Below, one piece after another: positions 57,206 to 60,231 of a stretch of 60,231 nucleotides of DNA. Source of the stretch: Mycolicibacterium sp. (GTDB lineage Bacteria; Actinomycetota; Actinomycetes; Mycobacteriales; Mycobacteriaceae). The stretch covers positions 1-60,231 of the forward strand of contig NZ_JAEMTA010000031.1 of the NCBI RefSeq assembly GCF_016462545.1, read 5' to 3'. A model generated the notes under the pieces. It did not search any database and was not told the DNA's origin. It saw only the letters and a list, made by a program, of their open reading frames with translations. A program made the translations under genes and the position numbers. Numbering within the stretch: the stretch's first letter is position 1; every line of letters starts with the position of its first letter.

Positions 57206-57508
57206 ATGGGGGAACTACAGATCTCCGAGTCAGTCGTCGCCGGCGTCGCCAAGGAGCTTCGGTCGGCCGTCGACGACACGAACTCGGGTCTGACCAGCGT
57301 GGACGGCGAACTCACCAAGCTGCTCGGTTCTGGGTGGACCGGCCAGGCGGGTTCTGCCTTCGGCGAGGTGTGGACCCGCTGGCACGAAGGCGCGGAGAAC
57401 GTTGTGAAGGGCCTGGAATCCATGGCCTCGGCGCTGGAGCAGGCCGTCCAGGGGTACGGCGCCACCGATGCCGGCGCTCGGGCGGCGGTCGACTCGGCGG
57501 GAATGTGA
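57206..57508 (+). CDS. WXG100 family protein (Esx-like), WTG type
   Basis: A T7SS helical-hairpin protein of exactly 100 aa from ATG 57206, with the turn SGWTGQAGSAF (W-T-G) near residue 45 and late helix GYGATDAGARAA. ATG 57170 and 57188 are possible but would add 6-12 residues not typical of the family. The stop overlaps the next start (TGATG), so it is coupled to the second WXG100 gene and probably forms a heterodimer with it. The late Y-x-x-x-D (YGATD) is the T7SS export signal. Confidence 0.85.
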   Translation: MGELQISESVVAGVAKELRSAVDDTNSGLTSVDGELTKLLGSGWTGQAGSAFGEVWTRWHEGAENVVKGLESMASALEQAVQGYGATDAGARAAVDSAGM

Positions 57509-57795
57509 TGGCCAGCTTCTCGGTCGACCTCGAGGCGCTGCTGGCCGGAGTGGACCAGATGTCGGACTTCCACTCCAAGTTGGAGCAGACGCTGGCATCG
57601 GTGCGGTCCTCCGTGTCGGCGTTGGGAGTGTCGTGGCACGGTGACGCCTCCTCGGCGCAGGAATCTGCCCAGCAGCAGTGGGACGCCGGAGCGGAACAGC
57701 TGCGAGAAGCGTTGGCGCAGTTGCGCGACATCGCGGAGCAGGCGCACTCGAACTACTCGAACGCGGTCGCCACGAATACCCGCATGTGGGGCTGA
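57508..57795 (+). CDS. WXG100 family protein (Esx-like), WHG type
   Basis: A 95-aa helical-hairpin protein with the turn VSWHGDASSA (W-H-G) near residue 40 and a glutamine-rich second helix. ATG 57508 overlaps the preceding stop. It is the second half of an EsxA/EsxB-like pair, encoded 6 nt before a large toxin. Such pairs are exported with, or help export, the adjacent effector through the ESX machinery, which is not encoded in this window. Confidence 0.85.
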   Translation: MASFSVDLEALLAGVDQMSDFHSKLEQTLASVRSSVSALGVSWHGDASSAQESAQQQWDAGAEQLREALAQLRDIAEQAHSNYSNAVATNTRMWG

Positions 57796-57801
57796 GTCGG
57801 C

Positions 57802-60084
57802 GTGACGCGCATGGTCGTCGACCCCGCCGCGCTAGCCGGAGCGGGACGAGCCGTCACAGGAGTCGGTGACGAATTCGCCTCAGCCGTCGGCACATTGACG
57901 TCGAGCCTCGGTGGCGGTGCGCCCAGCGGTCTGGACGCCGCCGGATTGGCGTTCGGCATGGCGTATAAGAAGTCTGCACAAGCCCTGTTGGACGCCGGCT
58001 CGGCGATGGTCAACGCGTCGCGAAACGTCGGCTTCGGGGTCGGGATGTCGGCAGTCAACTACTCGCAGGCCGACGCGGCGTCGACCGTCGGCGGCGGTGC
58101 GGCGCCGTTGCCGGCCCCTGACAAGCCGGGAAAGTTCGATACCCCATCGTGCCCGTCGTCACTGAGTGGTGGTGTGACGCCGCCGTTCCTCTGGTCGGTG
58201 TTGGAGAACTTCATCCCGGATTCCTGGCCCGACGGCAATCCCGGTCGACTGCGGGCAAGCGCGGACGCATGGCAGAGCTTCGCGTCGACCATCAACGGGA
58301 TGGCCGGAGAGCTGAATGGACCATCGGGAGTCATTGGGGCACAGCAGATCCCCGAGGGCGGCGCGATGACATCGGCGATGTCGGAACTGTCGCAGTCGCT
58401 GTCCGGAGTGGCGACCGAAGCCGGAAACCTGGCTACGCAGATCCGTGACTTCGCCGACGACGTTCAGTCGACGCAGGACGCCATCCGCGATCTGTGCGAC
58501 AAGATCTCGCCGTCGGGAATCTTCGACGGCATCAAGGCTGTGTTCAGCGGTGATGCCCTCGACGAGATCAAGGAAATTGCCGACGACGTCCAGAAGGTTC
58601 TGGAGAACTTCGGCCGTCAGGTCGACGGGAAGATCGCGCTGATGCAGACGCTGATCACCGCGCTCGACGATGCGGTGGTGTCGCTGCAGCAGGGCGCGCG
58701 CCGCGAGTTCACCCACTATCTCGGGGACGACGTCGGCGGTGCGTTGGCCAGCGCCTTCGAGTTCCAGACGAACGTGGGTGAGGGTGTTCTCAAGGCGGGC
58801 ATGGAGACGGTCGTCGGCATCCAGCAGCTCGATCCCACGCGGTTCGCCTCCGATTTCGATGGCGCCAAGGCCGCGTGGGGCGGTGTGCTCGATACCGTCA
58901 AGTACGCCACCCCGAGTGGCATTGCCGCAGACCCGATCGGCGCATTCGAGCATGGCAAGGACATGCTCGGGGGCATCGCGCACGCCGAGGATTGGCGAGC
59001 CGACAGGCCAGGGCTGGGGCTCGGCGGTGTCCTCTTCGAAGCTGGTTCGGCGGCTACCGGTGTCGGCGCGGCCAAGACCGGACTTCGTGGCGTGACCGCT
59101 GCCGCGGATGCGGGGGAAGGAGCTGCGGCGGTTCGTGCGGTGGCCGGTGCGGCCGACGGCGTCGTACCCATCTCTGGTCGGGCAGCTGAGATCGCCGGAA
59201 AGCTCGACGATCTCACCACCCTTGCCGACGACGTCCCCTCCGGAGCGACTCTTGGCGCTCACGGCCCGGCCTTACCGTCGTCGCTCGCCGAACCGCATGT
59301 GCCGCGGGTGCCGGAGGCGCCACGTCTCCCGGAAACGCCGACACCGCATGGTGTTCCGGATTCGACGGGTCCGCGAGCTGTGCCCGAAGGGCCGTCGCCG
59401 CGGCCGGCTGAGGTGCCGCCGCAACACGTGCCTGAGGCAAGTGCTCCGCATACGGGGGTGTCGCCTCAAGGCGTGCCTGACGCGGGTCCCCCGCGCGTGC
59501 CTGGGCCTGCGGTCAATCACTCGGGGGCCGCCGCCGCGGAGGGTTCACCTGCGCCAACCATGTCGTCAGCGTCTCCGTTGTCCTCGGCGCCGGAGCCAGC
59601 GATGGCCGGATCCGGCGGCGGAGCGACCCACGCGACCGAGACGCCGCCTTCCGGGCCGCCCGGAGTGCCGCATGAATCGACGCCGCACACGACTGACGAC
59701 CGGCCGGCGTCGTCGGATCACTCAAGCGTTCCAACGGACAACGGTCCTCATCATCCTGATGATGGCCTCCCACATACCGAGGCTCATGACGGACAGGTGC
59801 ACAGCGGCGAGCACTCTCCCTTGGAGGCTGCAAATAGTCTCAACAATGCTTTCGTGGAAGGAGCGCCCACATCCAACCTGGCGCGGATGGTCGCCGAGGG
59901 CTCAACTCACTACGTCGGTGACGTAGACAGAGTTGTCCTCGGTAAGTGGGACGGTCAGGACGGCGGCTATATCGGCGAAGCACGGCACAACGGCGGGATC
60001 TACTTCGATACCGGGGACGAAGTGTGGAAAGCGGTCGAAGGCGGCTCGGTTCCGACCAAGCGAAGGTTCTTGGATGGCAGGTGA
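57802..60084 (+). CDS. Large T7SS polymorphic toxin, C-terminus out of frame
   Basis: A 760-aa effector as read. An EspC/PPE-like helical head (about 1-110: VVDPAALAGAGRAVTGVGDEF) is followed by a second helical region (about 130-330) and a hydrophobic Ala/Gly-rich stretch (about 410-460). A histidine- and proline-rich linker spans about 480-690. The C-terminal toxin module begins at about 690 (TSNLARMVAEGSTHYVGDVDRVVLGKWDG, GGYIGEARHNGGIYFDTGDEVW). The frame ends soon after, at TGA 60082, with an unnatural basic tail (PTKRRFLDGR), while the next frame continues the toxin domain (see the feature at 60046-60218). GTG 57802 follows the WXG100 gene by 6 nt. The toxin family is not identified. 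Confidence 0.75.
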   Translation: MTRMVVDPAALAGAGRAVTGVGDEFASAVGTLTSSLGGGAPSGLDAAGLAFGMAYKKSAQALLDAGSAMVNASRNVGFGVGMSAVNYSQADAASTVGGGAAPLPAPDKPGKFDTPSCPSSLSGGVTPPFLWSVLENFIPDSWPDGNPGRLRASADAWQSFASTINGMAGELNGPSGVIGAQQIPEGGAMTSAMSELSQSLSGVATEAGNLATQIRDFADDVQSTQDAIRDLCDKISPSGIFDGIKAVFSGDALDEIKEIADDVQKVLENFGRQVDGKIALMQTLITALDDAVVSLQQGARREFTHYLGDDVGGALASAFEFQTNVGEGVLKAGMETVVGIQQLDPTRFASDFDGAKAAWGGVLDTVKYATPSGIAADPIGAFEHGKDMLGGIAHAEDWRADRPGLGLGGVLFEAGSAATGVGAAKTGLRGVTAAADAGEGAAAVRAVAGAADGVVPISGRAAEIAGKLDDLTTLADDVPSGATLGAHGPALPSSLAEPHVPRVPEAPRLPETPTPHGVPDSTGPRAVPEGPSPRPAEVPPQHVPEASAPHTGVSPQGVPDAGPPRVPGPAVNHSGAAAAEGSPAPTMSSASPLSSAPEPAMAGSGGGATHATETPPSGPPGVPHESTPHTTDDRPASSDHSSVPTDNGPHHPDDGLPHTEAHDGQVHSGEHSPLEAANSLNNAFVEGAPTSNLARMVAEGSTHYVGDVDRVVLGKWDGQDGGYIGEARHNGGIYFDTGDEVWKAVEGGSVPTKRRFLDGR

Positions 60085-60218
60085 ACGAGCAGTTTCTCCA
60101 GACGCAACTGGAGCGTGGCGTGGCCCGTATTGAGTACATTCTCCCGGAGGGGTTCGACAGTGTCGATCAGGTCGCTCCGGAATTTGTCAAGTCAAATGAG
60201 ACAGTGCTGATCAGTTGA
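60046..60218 (+). pseudogene. Detached C-terminal end of the T7SS toxin, -1 frame
   Basis: The frame one base back, from about 60046 to TGA 60216-60218, encodes DQAKVLGWQVNEQFLQTQLE, then RGVARIEYILPEGFDSVDQV. The WxVNExFL and RGxxRIEY pattern is the usual ending of this class of toxin module, directly continuing the GIYFDTGDEVW strand of the main gene. One missing base around 60040-60055 (GGCGGCTCGG) explains the split. No gene-like start exists for this part alone. Confidence 0.65.
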
Positions 60219-60231
60219 TTTGGGGTTCGGG

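Noticed and set aside
1..60231. CRISPR arrays, tRNA or rRNA genes, integrases, IS elements
   Set aside because: None was recognised on either strand; no regularly spaced repeats and no transposase or integrase motif in any translation.

Overview
The window looks like chromosome of a high-GC actinobacterium, most likely a Mycolicibacterium/Mycobacterium or close relative. The reasons are pervasive GTG/TTG starts, a ThrE-type exporter, EspC-like and WXG100 type VII secretion (T7SS) proteins at the right end, and high GC throughout. No tRNA, rRNA, CRISPR array, integrase or transposase was recognised.

Layout. (1) 250-1536: ThrE-family threonine/serine exporter, ordinary chromosome. (2) 1573-48570: a ~47 kb antiphage/restriction island in four blocks. 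Block A (1573-3087) is a macro-like + SIR2 protein. Block B (3202-14899, minus strand) is a two-gene operon: a 1749-aa fusion of DnaQ-type exonuclease, DinG-type helicase and RecQ helicase, overlapping by 8 nt a 2151-aa SNF2/RapA-like helicase with three zinc-cluster repeats. Block C (15354-28950) holds Vsr endonuclease and a C5-cytosine methyltransferase (convergent), then a plus-strand operon of GHKL-ATPase/SF2-helicase fusion, UvrD-like helicase, DrmA, DrmB and a small protein. This is a DISARM-type core without recognisable drmC or drmE. Block D (29110-48570) holds DrmD-like SNF2 helicase, DrmMI-like adenine methylase, DUF262/DUF1524 (GmrSD-like) endonuclease, a 2097-aa DruE/YprA-type helicase with a possible C-terminal nuclease, a UvrD-like helicase with a RelE/ParE-like N-terminus, and a CBS-HEPN protein. 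This matches the published idea of ARMADA (DISARM-related proteins plus a Druantia-like YprA helicase). (3) 48649-51621: an uncharacterised helical protein and a two-gene operon with a possible EVE/PUA-like reader. (4) 51640-60218: two T7SS effector loci, with an EspC-like protein, WXG-domain proteins, a WXG100 pair, candidate immunity and membrane proteins, and two genes that each look broken by a -1 frame change.

How the genes may work together. Blocks C and D each join host DNA marking (C5 or adenine methylation) to several translocases and at least one nuclease, as expected for methylation-linked, non-abortive phage restriction. SIR2 at the left and CBS-HEPN at the right could be NAD- or RNA-targeting back-ups; that is inference. 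The strongest candidate for an undescribed system is Block B, possibly with the macro-SIR2 gene. A second point of interest is the head-to-tail DISARM-like and ARMADA-like modules, where only one DrmD/DrmMI pair serves DrmA/DrmB and a DruE-like helicase. Functions are assigned from motifs read in the translations; no database search was possible.
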